Source: Scilla litardierei
Lineage: Eukaryota; Streptophyta; Magnoliopsida; Asparagales; Asparagaceae
Reading direction: 5' to 3'
DNA length: 64,000 nt
Assembly (NCBI GenBank): GCA_030789695.1
Contig: CM061139.1
Span: 5,223,878-5,287,877 of the forward strand
This document shows, one piece after another, positions 21,345 to 32,540 of the stretch. The translations under genes were made by a program, and so were the position numbers. The notes beneath the pieces were generated by a model, which saw only the letters and a program-made list of their open reading frames with translations, was not told the origin of the DNA and searched no databases. Position 1 is the first letter of the stretch. Each line of letters starts with the position of its first letter.

Positions 21345-24300
21345 TCCCCTTGGACCCAACAAACATTGGATACCATGAGCTTATGGTATATTATATAGGT
21401 ACCCAAGAAAAGTATAAGAGCAATAAAGGTCATATTAACTCTAAAGGGAAAGGATGGATTCTCGATAGTGGTTGCTCCAAACATATGACAGGTGATCCCT
21501 CATTGCTCTCTGAAGTGATTAGTATCAAGGATGGTGCAACGGTCACTTTTGTAGGTAACCAAAAGGGAACCATCATTGGAGTAGGTATTGTCGGTAACCC
21601 TTCCAAACCCTTAATTACTAATGTACTTCTTGTTAGTGGTTTATTTCACAATCTCATTTCCATTAATCAACTTTGTGACAAAGGTTACAAGGTTAACTTT
21701 GGAGAAGGATTATGTAAAATTGTTGATTCTAATTCGAATGTTTTATTTTACGGTATTAAGCGTAAAAATAGTTATTTTTTGAGCTTGCCTAAAACCGTTG
21801 AACATTGCTTAGTTGCTAATACTAGTGAACAACTGTTATGGCATCGCCGTTTTGGTCATGTTCATTTCAAGCACTTATATAAGTTAGCTAAGCATGATCT
21901 AGTCAAAGGTTTTCCTAAAATTGCATTTAGTAAGAAAAACTTTTGTGATTCATGTCAAAGAGGTAAACTAAGTAAATCATCTTTAAGCTTAAAGAAGGGA
22001 TTACTTCTAAGAGGCCCCTAGAACTTCTTCATCTAGATTTGTTTGGGCCAACTAGAACCGCTTCTTTAGGCAATGCTCATTATGGATTAGTCGTCGTTGA
22101 CGACTTCTCTAGATTTACTTGGGTTTCTTTCTTACCTAATAAGAATGAAGCTTATGAAGAGTTTACCATATTCGCAAAGAAGATTCAGAATCTCTTAGGA
22201 TCCACCATTATCACTATCCGTAGTGATCATGGAGGAGAATTTGAGAAAGAGTCTTTTACTAAGTTTTGTGATGACACCGGGATAACTCACAATTTTTCCT
22301 TTCCTCGGGCTCCACCACAAAATGGTGTTGTAGAGAGAAAGAATAGGACTCTTATTGAGGTGCTCGCACTATGCTCCATGATAGTCATCTTGGACTACAA
22401 TTTTGGGCAGAAGCGGCGCACACGGCATGTTATGTGCTCAATAGGATCCTCGTGAGACCCCGAACGAACAAAACTTGTTTTGAGTTATTTTATGATAAAA
22501 AGCCTTAAGTTAAATATTTTCGAGTTTCGGTTCAAAATGTTTTATCAAGAACACTTTCAGTAATCTAGATAAATTTGAGCCAAGATCCGATGAATGGATA
22601 TTTGTTGGATATTCCACATGTAGCAAAGCCTACCGGATATACAATAAAACCTCCTCAACGATCGAGGAATCACTACACGTATCATTTTATGAAGATTTTG
22701 ATTTTCCTCATGTTATTGATGATAGTGTAGATGCTATTTGTGATTCTCTTAGTAATGTTAAGATTAATGATACTATTATTGAGACAAACAATACTAATGA
22801 GATTGTTGAATATGTTCCAAATGATGCAGGAATACCTAAAGCTTACCCAACCGTTCGCAACCACCCTCATGACAAATTATTGGAGATATTGGTGTGGGTG
22901 TTCGAACGAGGTCAAGAATTGAAGAATTCTCTCATTGCGCATTTGTCTCAACCATTGAGCCAAAGAACATCCAAGAAGCTTGTGAGGATAGCTCTTGGAT
23001 AGTGGCAATGGAAGAAGAACTAATGCAATTCGAGAGAAATGCGGTTTGGGAGCTCGTTCCTCTTCCAAGTGGTTACCAAGTTATTGGGACCAAATGGATC
23101 TTTAAGAACAAGACCGATGAGAACGAGGTAATCACAAGGAACAAAGCAAGGTTAGTAGCTCAAGGCTACCGGCAAGAGGAAGGTATCGATTTCGAAGAAT
23201 CTTTGCCCCCGTAGCTAGATTAGAAGCTATTAGATTTCTTTTATCTTTTGCATCTCATAAGAATTTTAAATTATTTCAAATGGATGTTTAAAGTGCATTT
23301 TTAAATGGGATTGTCAATGAAGAAGTGTATGTTTCTCAACCTCCCGGTTTCATACATGAAAAATTTCCAAACCATGTTTTCAAACATAAGAAAGCGTTGT
23401 ATGGGTTGAGACAAGCTTCTAGAGCTTGGTATGATCGACTCAAGACATTTCTTTTGGATTTAGGATTTAAAATGGGAGATGTTGACTCCACTCTTTTCAT
23501 TAAAGATTATGAAAATGACATCCTTTTGAATCAAGTTTATGTAGACGATATAATATTTGGTTCTACTAACTTTAATCTTTGTCAAGAATTTTCTAAATCT
23601 ATGAAGGATGAATTCGAGATGAGCCACATGGGAGAGCTCAACTATTTCCTTGGACTACAAATTCGACAAATGAAGGATGGGACGTTCATACATCAAACAA
23701 AGTACATAAGGGAGCTTATCAAGCGATTCGGGATGGAATCGTCTTCAAGCAAAAAGACTCCCATGAGTACGACAACCCATCTACACAAGGATGAGAACGG
23801 AAAAGATGTAGACGTTCGTCTATATCGAGGTATGATCGGTAGCTTACTTTATTTAACCGCTAGTAGGCCTGATATCATGTTTTCCGTATGCTTGTGTGCT
23901 AGATATCAAGCTAGACCTAAGGACTCACACTTGATTGCGGTTAAATGAATATTTTGTTATCTCAATCAGTCACTAGATTATGGGTTACTTTACCCTAAAT
24001 CTAGCACATATGAGTTAATCTCATATAGTGATGCTGACTTTGCCGGATCAAATCCGATAGGAAAAGTACTAGTGGCACTTGCCATTTCCTAGAAAATTCC
24101 ATAGTTTCTTGGTTTTCCAAGAAACAGAACTCGGTATCATTGTCCACGACTGAAGCGGACTATATTGTCGCGGGTCTTGCATGTGCACAAGTTCTTTGGA
24201 TGAGACACACTCTTATGGACTATGGTGTCAATTGTGATACTTGCCCTATCATGGTTGATAACCAAAGTGTCATATGTCTTTCTAAGAATCCGGTACATCA

Positions 24301-24487
24301 CTCCCGTACCAAACACATAGATGTGAGACACCACTTTATTAATGATCATGTAGCTAAGAAGGATATCATCTTAGAGTACATTGAAACCTAAAAACAAATC
24401 GCTGACATCTTCACAAAACCGCTTAAAGAAGATTCATTTGTGAGGTTGCGTGGAGAATTAGGGATTATAGGTGAATCTAAAATTTAG
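21320..24487 (+). pseudogene. pol: Pol of the SIRE-type element: protease, integrase, RT, RNase H
   Basis: Protease WILDSGCSKHMTG near 21453. Integrase zinc finger HRRFGHVHF...CDSCQRGK (21843-21970), catalytic region VVVDDFSRFTW (22095), RSDHGGEFE (22216) and PPQNGVVERKN (22310). RT begins near 22970, with ARLVAQGYRQEEGIDFEE near 23145 and YVDDIIFGSTN near 23540. RNase H SDADFAG near 24031 and STTEADYIVAG near 24142. The coding end is TAG at 24485. At least five frameshifts or stops occur (near 22018, 22455, 23215, 23948, 24389), so it is inactive. Confidence 0.88.
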
Positions 24488-24773
24488 GAGCTCAACTTAC
24501 TTGTTATAACACTTTTCGAGCTCATATCATCATGTTGCCTCTCTTCTTTTGATATATCTTATATTTGTTTTAAGAAAGGCAATTGAGATTTCTCTGATTA
24601 CATGTGTTTTCAGAGTGTTTTAAGAGATTTTTTTAAGAGATGATTTATCGTGTGATATTGATTTTATGATGAGTTTATGATTGAGTATAGGTCCTAGGGT
24701 GAGTGTTCATATCCTCTGGATTTTTATCTCACTGTGTATTTTTAGACCAGGACAGACGACTGTTTGTTCTTCG

Positions 24774-25102
24774 ACAGTCGACTGTCCTACTCTCTCTTCT
24801 CTGTCTGCAGATTGTATCTTTCGCACAGGCAACTGGTGACAAATTTACAGTCGACTGTTTGATCAACAGGCGACTGCATTTTAGTCATCAGGCGCCTGTC
24901 ATCTTTGTCAAAATTCGCCAATACTCTCTGTCTTTTTGATGAGTTTTACTGATTCTCAGTCAGTCGACTGAAGGGTATTATACATTCGACTGTCCCTCGG
25001 ACAGGCGACTGTGTATTACTCAACAGTCGACTATCTGTCATCCTTAGCTTATTTATTATCACTTCAGCCAGTCGACTAACTTTTGTTCATCAATCGACTG
25101 TC
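24774..25102 (+). promoter_or_regulatory. Array of the palindrome ACAGTCGACTGT between SIRE pol and its extra ORF
   Basis: About ten exact or near copies of ACAGTCGACTGT or its core (c)aGTCGACtg, near 24774, 24847, 24865, 24889, 24961, 24982, 25000, 25022, 25069 and 25091. The motif is unrelated in sequence to the Athila array but has the same length and position (after pol, 320 bp before the extra ORF). No strong TATA box follows; ttatagcg at 25108 is weak. Confidence 0.65.
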
Positions 25103-25426
25103 TCCTGTTATAGCGGTTCACTGTTTCGATTTGAGCCGTCGATTCTTTGATCCAACGGCCCAGATTAATTCGCCCCTTTCTTATAATCATCTAGAACGTT
25201 CATTTCGACCCACATTTTCTCTCTTCTCCAATTGAAACCATTCGTCTTCCCGCTTATCTCTTTAGCCGTCGATCTCTCCGCCGTCAATCTCCTCCTCACC
25301 GCTTGTCGATTGCTTCGTCGTTGTCTCTTTGTATCTTTCGATAAGGTCTGATTCTCTTTCGACTCTCTCTCCCTGTGATTTTCTTTTGTCTCTTGTCGAT
25401 CGTCAACTTGTTCAATTGACTTTGCA

Positions 25427-26848
25427 ATGCCTCCCAAGACTAAGGGAAATGGAAAGATCATTGCTTCTAAGAAACCTAGGGTTCGTAAGCCTTCTATCAC
25501 CAAGAATAAGAAACCATATAAGGCCCGTACCAAACATGCCGAATCTCCCTCTCATTCTACTTCGTAGGGGTATTCTCCTTCTGGTTCTTCTTCTTCTGAC
25601 ATTGAGCCCCTCTTCAAGCGTCAGCGCAAGCCCACTGGTGTTCACATCAATGAGCCTAGCGCTGAGGCTCCTCCTTCACCTACTTTATCGAGTTCCTTAG
25701 ATGATACTCATGTCGCTCCACCATCTGATCCCCTAGTTCCTATTTGCCGAGATGACTTATGCTTGGCAAAGTTTCACTCTCTTATAGTGATCAAACTTCT
25801 TAGAGAGCGTTATATAACTTTTCCCGCCATCACTGCTGAGAGACTGTCTGACATCATATCTGCGACTCATTTGGCTGACCTCTTTCGCTTCTCTCAAAGC
25901 GAGTCTCCTCGAGCTTATCCATTTTTGGTTAAGCTATTCTATGGTAAACGCGTTCGCGGTGAGTATTCTACCACTGGATTCATTGATACTGTTGTCTAGG
26001 GGACTTCCATTCGTATTGATCCCACTCTCTTAGGGACCATACTTAGGATTCCTTCTACTAGAACTCTTCCTTCCGACATTTCCATTTCTGATGTCGATGA
26101 GCTAGATCAGGCTGTCCTCCGGGACATGTTCCGTGAGATACCCTCAGCTCTATCTTCTGGTGTTAGGTCGTCCATGTTCTCGGCTTGGGGTTGGGCTGTT
26201 CACCTTGTGGTGAAGTCCAACATCCTGTCGAAGTATGGATCTTCTGACCAGCCTTCCCAGGAGATACTGAGGTGTATGTAGGCGATATTTTTCGGGATGT
26301 CCGTGAACTGGGCCGGTGTCCTCTTTGACAGGATGGACAAGGTCGAGTTTACTTCCTCCTCCTCTCACATTCCATACGGTGGACTTCTTACACCCGTCTT
26401 TCGTCATTTTGGGATTGATTTGTCTCCCTACGAGCCCATGCCTTTTGCTCCTCTTCTTGATGCTGCTGTAAAGGCGAAGTCCTCTTCGGCCCTGCAGTCT
26501 GCATCAAAGAAGAGGAAATCTACTTCTGCTCCGTCTTCCTCCACATTTCCTCATGCAGACCAGCCTTCCACCTCTACTCGACCCTCTCTTAATATCTCTG
26601 GTCCATATGAGTTGGCTTCCTTATCATTCTAGCATCAGGGAATACCCTTCCCTTAGCATCTGAGACGTTTTGTTCCTCCTCAGCCTCGTGAGCCTCATAC
26701 ACCCATCATCACTGATCTCATTGTGCATCCCGATGTAGCAGCTACTCCTGCTGCTCCTGCTGCTCCTGTTGCTCCTCCTCCAGAGGATACCACTGTTGAC
26801 TCAGAGCCTGGTTCTTCATCTATTGCACATGGAGACACTCTCTCGTAG
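25427..26848 (+). pseudogene. Extra 3' ORF (env-like position) of the SIRE-type element
   Basis: One frame runs from ATG 25427 (MPPKTKGNGK, strongly basic N-terminus) to TAG 26846, 473 codons, with no frameshift. It holds five internal in-frame TAG stops, near 25565, 25997, 26279, 26630 and 26655. The middle (FPAITAERLSDIISAT, HLADLFRF, SAWGWAVHLVVKSNIL) is globular and the C-terminus is Ser/Pro/Ala-rich. I see no signal peptide or fusion peptide, so an envelope role is not supported by the sequence. The layout (basic start, globular middle, Pro-rich tail) resembles ORF2 of E1 and E2. Confidence 0.75.
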
Positions 26849-27002
26849 ATTTTTCTCTTGGTTTTTGAGTGGTGTTTGATGGAGTTTCTCTGTTATGGTG
26901 ATGTATGATATCTGCTGATGTATTTTTGAGATCATGATGTAGTTTTTTTATCATGATGTATTTGATGGACGTGTGGATGTCCATTTGACTTGTAATCTTG
27001 TG
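26849..27002 (+). other. Non-coding sequence after the SIRE extra ORF
   Basis: T-rich sequence with repeated gatgta motifs, presumably SIRE 3' untranslated sequence. No gene seen. Confidence 0.5.
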
Positions 27003-27182
27003 ATATCTCCTTTATATATATATATTTTTTTGGAGAATATGCTTTGCATCTTTATTGATATAACGAAAAAATACAAGACACTCACGGGTGGAAGAAGGAT
27101 GTCAGTAATGTGAGTAGAGGCACAGGCGCCTACATCCCAGCAAATACTTACACCATCCGCTACCCGTAGGTCAAAATATCTC

Positions 27183-27197
<15 letters not shown>
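27003..27197 (-). mobile_element. Short 5'-truncated retroposed fragment (LINE-like) with long target duplication
   Basis: A direct repeat, atatctcctttatatata and further TA, flanks 27025-27175 (left 27003-27024, right 27176-27197). The insert begins with seven T, i.e. a poly(A) tail on the - strand. A 20-bp class duplication and terminal poly(A) are hallmarks of target-primed reverse transcription. The 150-bp body has no recognisable coding content. Confidence 0.65.

Positions 27198-27255
<58 letters not shown>
27187..27255. repeat. TA dinucleotide microsatellite
   Basis: About 69 bp of uninterrupted TA, left of the foldback MITE. Confidence 0.95.
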
Positions 27256-27256
<1 letters not shown>

Positions 27257-27672
27257 CAAAAAATGTACCTAAGAATGACCTCGGGTAGAGATACCTGAGC
27301 ACACCCCCCGCTGTTCGGGGTTTGTGAGTATTTTTTTTTAAAAAATTTTTTTTGCAGTAGTTAGATATACTTGTTATGTAGCTCCCCACAAAATTTCAGC
27401 TCGATCCGACACCGTTTGAGCCTCCGTTCATCGATTTCAAAAAACGTTGCGCAAAACTGTCCAAATTCTGGACAGTTTTGCGCAACGTTTTTGAAATCGA
27501 TGAACGGAGGCTCAAACGGTGTCGGATCGAGCTGAAATTTTGTGGAGAGCTACATAACAAGTATATCTACCTACTGCAAAAAAAATTTTCAAAAAAAAAA
27601 TACTCACACACCCCGAACAGCGGGGGGTGTGCTCAGGTATCTCTACCCGAGGTCATTCTTAGGCACATTTCC

Positions 27673-27675
<3 letters not shown>
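27256..27675. mobile_element. Foldback MITE: a long near-perfect inverted repeat
   Basis: Two arms of about 207 bp (27256-27462 and 27470-27675) are almost exact reverse complements around a 7-nt loop (27463-27469). Termini read g-caaaaaatgtacctaag and its inverse. It sits between two TA tracts, suggesting insertion into TA. It has no coding capacity. Length and full-length symmetry fit a MITE moved by a transposase in trans; a TA target would suit Tc1/mariner, but the superfamily is not certain. A transcript would fold into one long hairpin. Confidence 0.85.

Positions 27676-27708
<33 letters not shown>
27676..27708. repeat. TA dinucleotide tract right of the MITE
   Basis: About 30 bp of TA. 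Together with 27187-27255 it was probably one tract before the MITE inserted. Confidence 0.85.
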
Positions 27709-27710
<2 letters not shown>

Positions 27711-27851
27711 GTAGAGAAATCAGCACTGGCTAGAGGGGCTGAATAGTGGAAATACACCCTGGTTGGGTATGTGATGGGGGATGTCCCTCTCTATGGGCAG
27801 ATCTGTGCTTGGGTTGAGTGACTTTGGATTGTCAAAAGGGTCCTGAAGATC

Positions 27852-28778
27852 TATAGCTGCGAAAATGGGTTCTTTTGTTTTAAATTTGAAGACGAAGGCG
27901 AGTGTGCGAGGATTTTACACGGGGTCCTTGGATGTTCGATGGGAGACTTGTTGTATTGCAGCGTTGGAGTTCTGCGCTCAAGCTAAAGCAGGATATGCTA
28001 TCGTCTGTGCCGGTCTGGGTACAGCTCCATGGGGTCCCATTAGGCATGTGGACCCTAGAAATTCTAAACTGCATTGCATCAGTTATTGGAACCCCAATTT
28101 TCTTGGATAAACTTACAGCCAAGAAGGAACGGCTATCTTATGCTAGATGCCTTGTTGAAATCCATGCTATCAAGACTATCCCACAAGAAGTTTTGGTTGG
28201 TACAGAGGATGGGCCTACTATATCTATTGGTGTTAAAATTGAAGGTGAGCCTCCAAAGTGTTCTAAATGTGTATGTTTTGGCCACTCCGATAAGAAATGC
28301 CTCGATGCAGGCGAGCCCCCTTCAATGCAAGCAGTTAACACTGATGGGGAGATGGCGTCTATTGTGTGTACTAAAGATGCGGTTAATGGAGATGAGAGTC
28401 CCTCTGTAGGAGAGTTTCCTAATACTTCACATAACGAGCTGCTTGGCAACGAGGGTACTGAGCCTGATAACACTGAGCATACACAGCTGGAATGCGAGTC
28501 TGCTGGAGCGCTACAGCTGGGAGAAAGGCCTGAGGTCAGTAGGCCGCCGGGCAGTGAGACTGGGGGTGTGATACTTGCAGTACATTAAACTGCAGTTATA
28601 CCCGGGTTGAAACAACCTATCCCAACACAGGGGGAGACAACTGTCGGCTTAACTACAGAGGGTGTGACATTTGTGAACGCTATGCAGCAGGGGAATATGA
28701 TGGAGGGATCAAGTAAGGCCGTACCTGATAGTGTAGGGGGTGATCCATTGCAGGAATCAGATACTGGTGATGAGCAAG
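27852..28778 (+). pseudogene. LINE ORF1, first part (DUF4283 and zinc knuckle)
   Basis: ENGFFCFKFEDEGECARIL (27858 on), then after a frameshift near 27912 GPWMFDGRLVVLQRW and PVWVQLHGVPLGMWT: the DUF4283 nucleic-acid-binding domain of plant LINE ORF1 proteins. The CCHC-type knuckle CSKCVCFGHSDKKC is near 28258-28300. An acidic Ser/Glu-rich tail follows. Stop at 28586, then a continuing acidic frame (28607-28778) runs into E2. ORF1 binds LINE RNA. Confidence 0.82.
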
Positions 28779-30605
28779 TGATCGGAGCCCGGATACACGT
28801 CCCGGTTACGCGACTCGCTAGTCTTACCGTAAGCGCACGGTGTAGTGGTGAGCGGGTATCGAACACAGGGAGGCCTAATGACAGTGTCTTCTTCAATCAA
28901 CCTGGCTATAAGATTGGTCGAGAAATGTTCGCAATAATGCGGTCACAGTCGTTCAATTATACGAAAGAAATAACAAATTAATAAAGACGTCTAGGGATAG
29001 GGAATCCCCGCTACTTGCCGTATCTCATCATTGTGATTCGTAGGTTTCACAATTGCTAGACTTGAAATTCGGGTAAACTAGTTGCAACTAAATGTAGAAC
29101 CAAGCTCATGCTCTCGTGCTATTGCCGGTCTATAGCAAACCTAGGGTAGGGTCCAATCTCTTGCAAACCCTAACCTAGGTAAACTAGCGTGAAGAACAAC
29201 ATCATCGTTCAATCGTATCTCGGGCCCACTCTCGTGCAAACGCGAGCTACGACCTAGGTTAGGATAGTTCCTACCCGTCTAATCTCTTACAAACGGGTAT
29301 TGGTATAGAATTACAATCGAGAACCCTAGTTTCGGCCCAATCTCTTGCAAACCGATTCCGGAGAAATTCAATCGCAACCCAATTCAAATTTATAGGGCTT
29401 CCTATCGAGTTGGGATCCAATCTCTTGCAAATCCCAATCGGTATGAATCCCTAGCTATTCGTATTATAGCAATCCCAAACTAACCCTAATCAATTCTAGC
29501 AATAATTTCACCAATTCTTCACAAATTAGAAATAGGGTTCGTAGGGTTCATCCATACGCCCTAAGACGATAGAACTACTCACAATTCATAATTAAATTCA
29601 ATAGAAATTCACAATCAAAATCAATAGAATTCATAGCAATATCCAAAATATCAATTAAAATGGAGTTTTTGAGGGAGAGAGAGACAAACCAATGAAGAAC
29701 AAAAGAGCATGCAACAAATCAACACTTTTCTCTCCTCCCTAAAAGCTAAATCTAATTCCTAAAAAGTAATCTAAAAAAGGCTACAAAAAGTTCTGAAAAA
29801 GCTCTCTAAACTAGGTTAAAAACTGGGGTTAAATACCCCCCAAAATCGCCCAAAAAATCCTGACGAAAATGCCCCTGCGCAGCCTCAAAATTGCAGTTTA
29901 TGCTACAGGCAGCGCGGCTCACTCGGCCGAGTGACAAATGTCACTCGGCCGAGTGAGAGACCCTGACGGATTCCAGAGAGTTAGGGGTCTTGGGGGTCGT
30001 CTCCTTGGGAGTCACTCAGCCGAGTGACTTTTCTTCACTCGGTCGATGGGCGTTCTTCACTCGGGCGGACGGTCGTTCGTCACTCGGCCGAGTCGGTCTT
30101 TGGGACTGACTGACGGATTCCAGAGAGTTGGACATTTTTGGTTGTCTTCGTCTTGGCTTCACTCGGGCGAGGGATGACTCGGTGCTCAGCCGAGTGGTAT
30201 GGCGATGCTCGGCCGAGTGCACGCTGATATTAGCTCTGTTGCGTGTCCGATCAGGCCGGCCGAGCAGGCTGTCTATGCTCAGCCGAGTGACTCCTTCACT
30301 CGGCCGAGTGGCAGGCTAAAAATGCCCATTCTTCGTATTTTTGCCTCCTCGTCTCTCCTACGACGTTCTTTCTTCTTCCACTCCTCTCCAATCACAGAAT
30401 ACCCCTCAAGAGAGTCGTCGGTGACACTCCAGAGTGGGTGCATATCAGAATCACTCCAAATCGCTCCAAATCTCCTGAAATACGATAAAAACAACAAATC
30501 GTAAAAAGCATCGCAATATTGTCGAATAAACGTGAAAAACACGATTTGAGCGATCTAAATGGCATGCAAACATGCAGAAAAAAGGTGTAAAATACGGAGT
30601 GATCA
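28779..30605 (-). repeat. 3' LTR of E2
   Basis: 1827 bp, starting on the + strand TGATCGGAGC and ending GAGTGATCA. It holds the TTTGCAAGAG repeats (29152-29440), a TATTTAA box on the - strand (29829-29835) and the palindrome array (29920-30310). Confidence 0.92.
29920..30310 (-). promoter_or_regulatory. Palindrome array in the E2 3' LTR
   Basis: About twelve exact or degenerate copies of ACTCGGCCGAGT, including a close pair at 29920 and 29942. The - strand TATTTAA box at 29829-29835 lies about 85 bp downstream, the same geometry as E1. Confidence 0.78.
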
Positions 30606-30619
30606 AAATCCCCCAAGCT
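30606..30619 (-). other. Polypurine tract of E2
   Basis: On the - strand AGCTTGGGGGATTT next to the 3' LTR, as in E1. Confidence 0.85.
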
Positions 30620-32540
30620 TACCTCTTACTCGTCCTCGAGGAAGATGAGTAAAAAGCGAACCCGGTGGATAAAGATAAAGAAAACGATGGAGAAATGGAA
30701 AATGAAAAATGAAAAACAAAGTAGAAGGCGAAGAGGGAAGTTGTTAGATCATTTTTCTCAGGACGTGGGTTTTGCTTACTCATATAGCATGCATCGAATA
30801 TAAAACACATGTCAAAGACTTTTATTTTGATATCATAGTATAATGGTGCATTTGAAATAGAAAACCCAAGAATATCAATATTGCATGAAAAATGGATTAA
30901 TTCTAAGATTAACATCGTCTGAAGCATCTAAAGCGGTATACAACATCGTAGATCACATACTTTTCAATTGAATGCTTTCTATAAGGAGTATGAGAGATAT
31001 CACATGATAGAGTAGTAAGAATAGAAAAAGTGTGGTTTTCATGAAATTAATGCTAAGCGTAGATTTCTGGATTTCGTGAAACTTTAGCAATCTCACCGAG
31101 TATAAAATATTACTTAGCCTAGGTTGTCATGCACCGTCAGGTAGTCACTCTCTCTCACATCATTGGATTCTCTCCCCCAAGCTTATCCATAAGCGTGGTG
31201 GCATATACAAAACAATATTTACATCCCCGTTTCTTATGAAGCTCCATAAGTAAAAGAAATCAAAAATAAAAGCTAAAGAGGGAAGAAAGAGAGAAAGGAT
31301 ATGAGATGGGATCATTTTCGAACTTCTTTTCTATTTTCTTTTCTTATTCTCAAATCTTTTTCTTTTTCTTTTTCTTTCTCTTTTTTCATAACATATATAC
31401 ACAAATGATCCCAAATCAAAGAGAAGGATAAACAAGTATTTTTTTCTTTGGGTTTTGGGGAATTTGGGGCACGTGATATAATGACGGGTGAATGCCAATA
31501 ATAGAATTGCTAAGGGGAGATTCACCAATGAATTTAAAATAGAGAAATAATGTTCAAGATATGTGGAGAAAGAAACAAATGTATCTCTCGGTTCACTCTA
31601 TAGGACGTGCATGACAACTTCAGCAGGGTAATCTAGTCTACTCAGTTTGATCTCAAAAAGTAAACTAATCCAGATTTATCAATGCTAGCAAACATTCAAT
31701 CAACCTAAAGTGAAGCGTATAAACCATGCAATAAGAAGTGATATGAGAAAAGAAAGCAGTACTCCACATATAAGCAATCAATGCGTGAATCTTGGTGTGT
31801 TTTCTACGATAGCATACATATGAATCATCAGACATCAGCTAATAATAGAATTTCATCCATTTTCATACAACAAAAGAGGGTGGGTTACTATTTCTAAATG
31901 CAAAGCAGAACATAGCATATGATATCAGAAATAAAAAGCTATGACACGACAAATATAGCATGCATATATAGAAAAGCTAACACCACGTCGTCGTCATCAC
32001 AGAAAAGTCATCTCTAGCCGGAGATGAAAGAAATAAAGACAAAAGAAAATAAAAACTATTTTCAATGCAGCACATAAAGAGAATAAGAAAAACGTGATGC
32101 ATGGTATAAAAAATAAAAAAATGATGAAAAAAGGTTGTAAAAGCGGAAAAACGTGAAAAAACTAAAAATAAAAGGTGATAAAAGCAAAAGGCGTGAGAAC
32201 TCACTCCCCCAAGCTAAAGTGCACAGTGTCCTCAATGTGCTAAGTGTGGCACACCGAGAGACGTGAAATGGGTGGGGGGTGGGTATGCATGCATGATAAA
32301 AAGAAATAAAAATAACAAAATGAAAATATGATGCTGATGTGATGCATGCAAGGATAAGAGTGATGCAGATATGTGTGTGTCACCAAAAATACTCTCCCTC
32401 ACTCCCGAAAAAGGATATAGAATGATATGATCATAATGTGGACAAAAATAGTGAGGGGAGGAGGGGGGCAAAAATCATCAGGACCATGCAGAGAATGGGT
32501 AGCATGACGGCAAAAAATATCAATGGCATCAAGGGTATGC
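30620..32540 (-). other. Non-coding 3' region of E2
   Basis: Counterpart of E1 9092-10991. It contains polypurine-like copies at 31172-31183 and 32204-32215 and the GGGATC-bracketed purine/pyrimidine region at 31265-31420. No gene seen. Confidence 0.8.

Larger units (their letters stand above)
20059..26960 (+). mobile_element. Decayed SIRE-type Ty1/copia retrotransposon, 5' part off-window
   Basis: From 20059 the sequence encodes the end of a SIRE-type gag, then protease, integrase, RT and RNase H in copia order, then a long extra ORF. YVDDIIFGSTN in the RT is typical of the SIRE/Maximus lineage, which often carries an additional 3' ORF. Stops and frameshifts are frequent. No polypurine tract or 3' LTR was identified before the LINE scrap at 27.0 kb, so the 3' boundary is approximate. 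Confidence 0.85.

Noticed and set aside
25427..26848. True envelope gene in the SIRE element
   Set aside because: No signal peptide, fusion peptide or membrane anchor is visible. Only its position is env-like.
27171..27389. Open frame with an Ile-Tyr run
   Set aside because: Translation of the TA microsatellite joined to a MITE arm.
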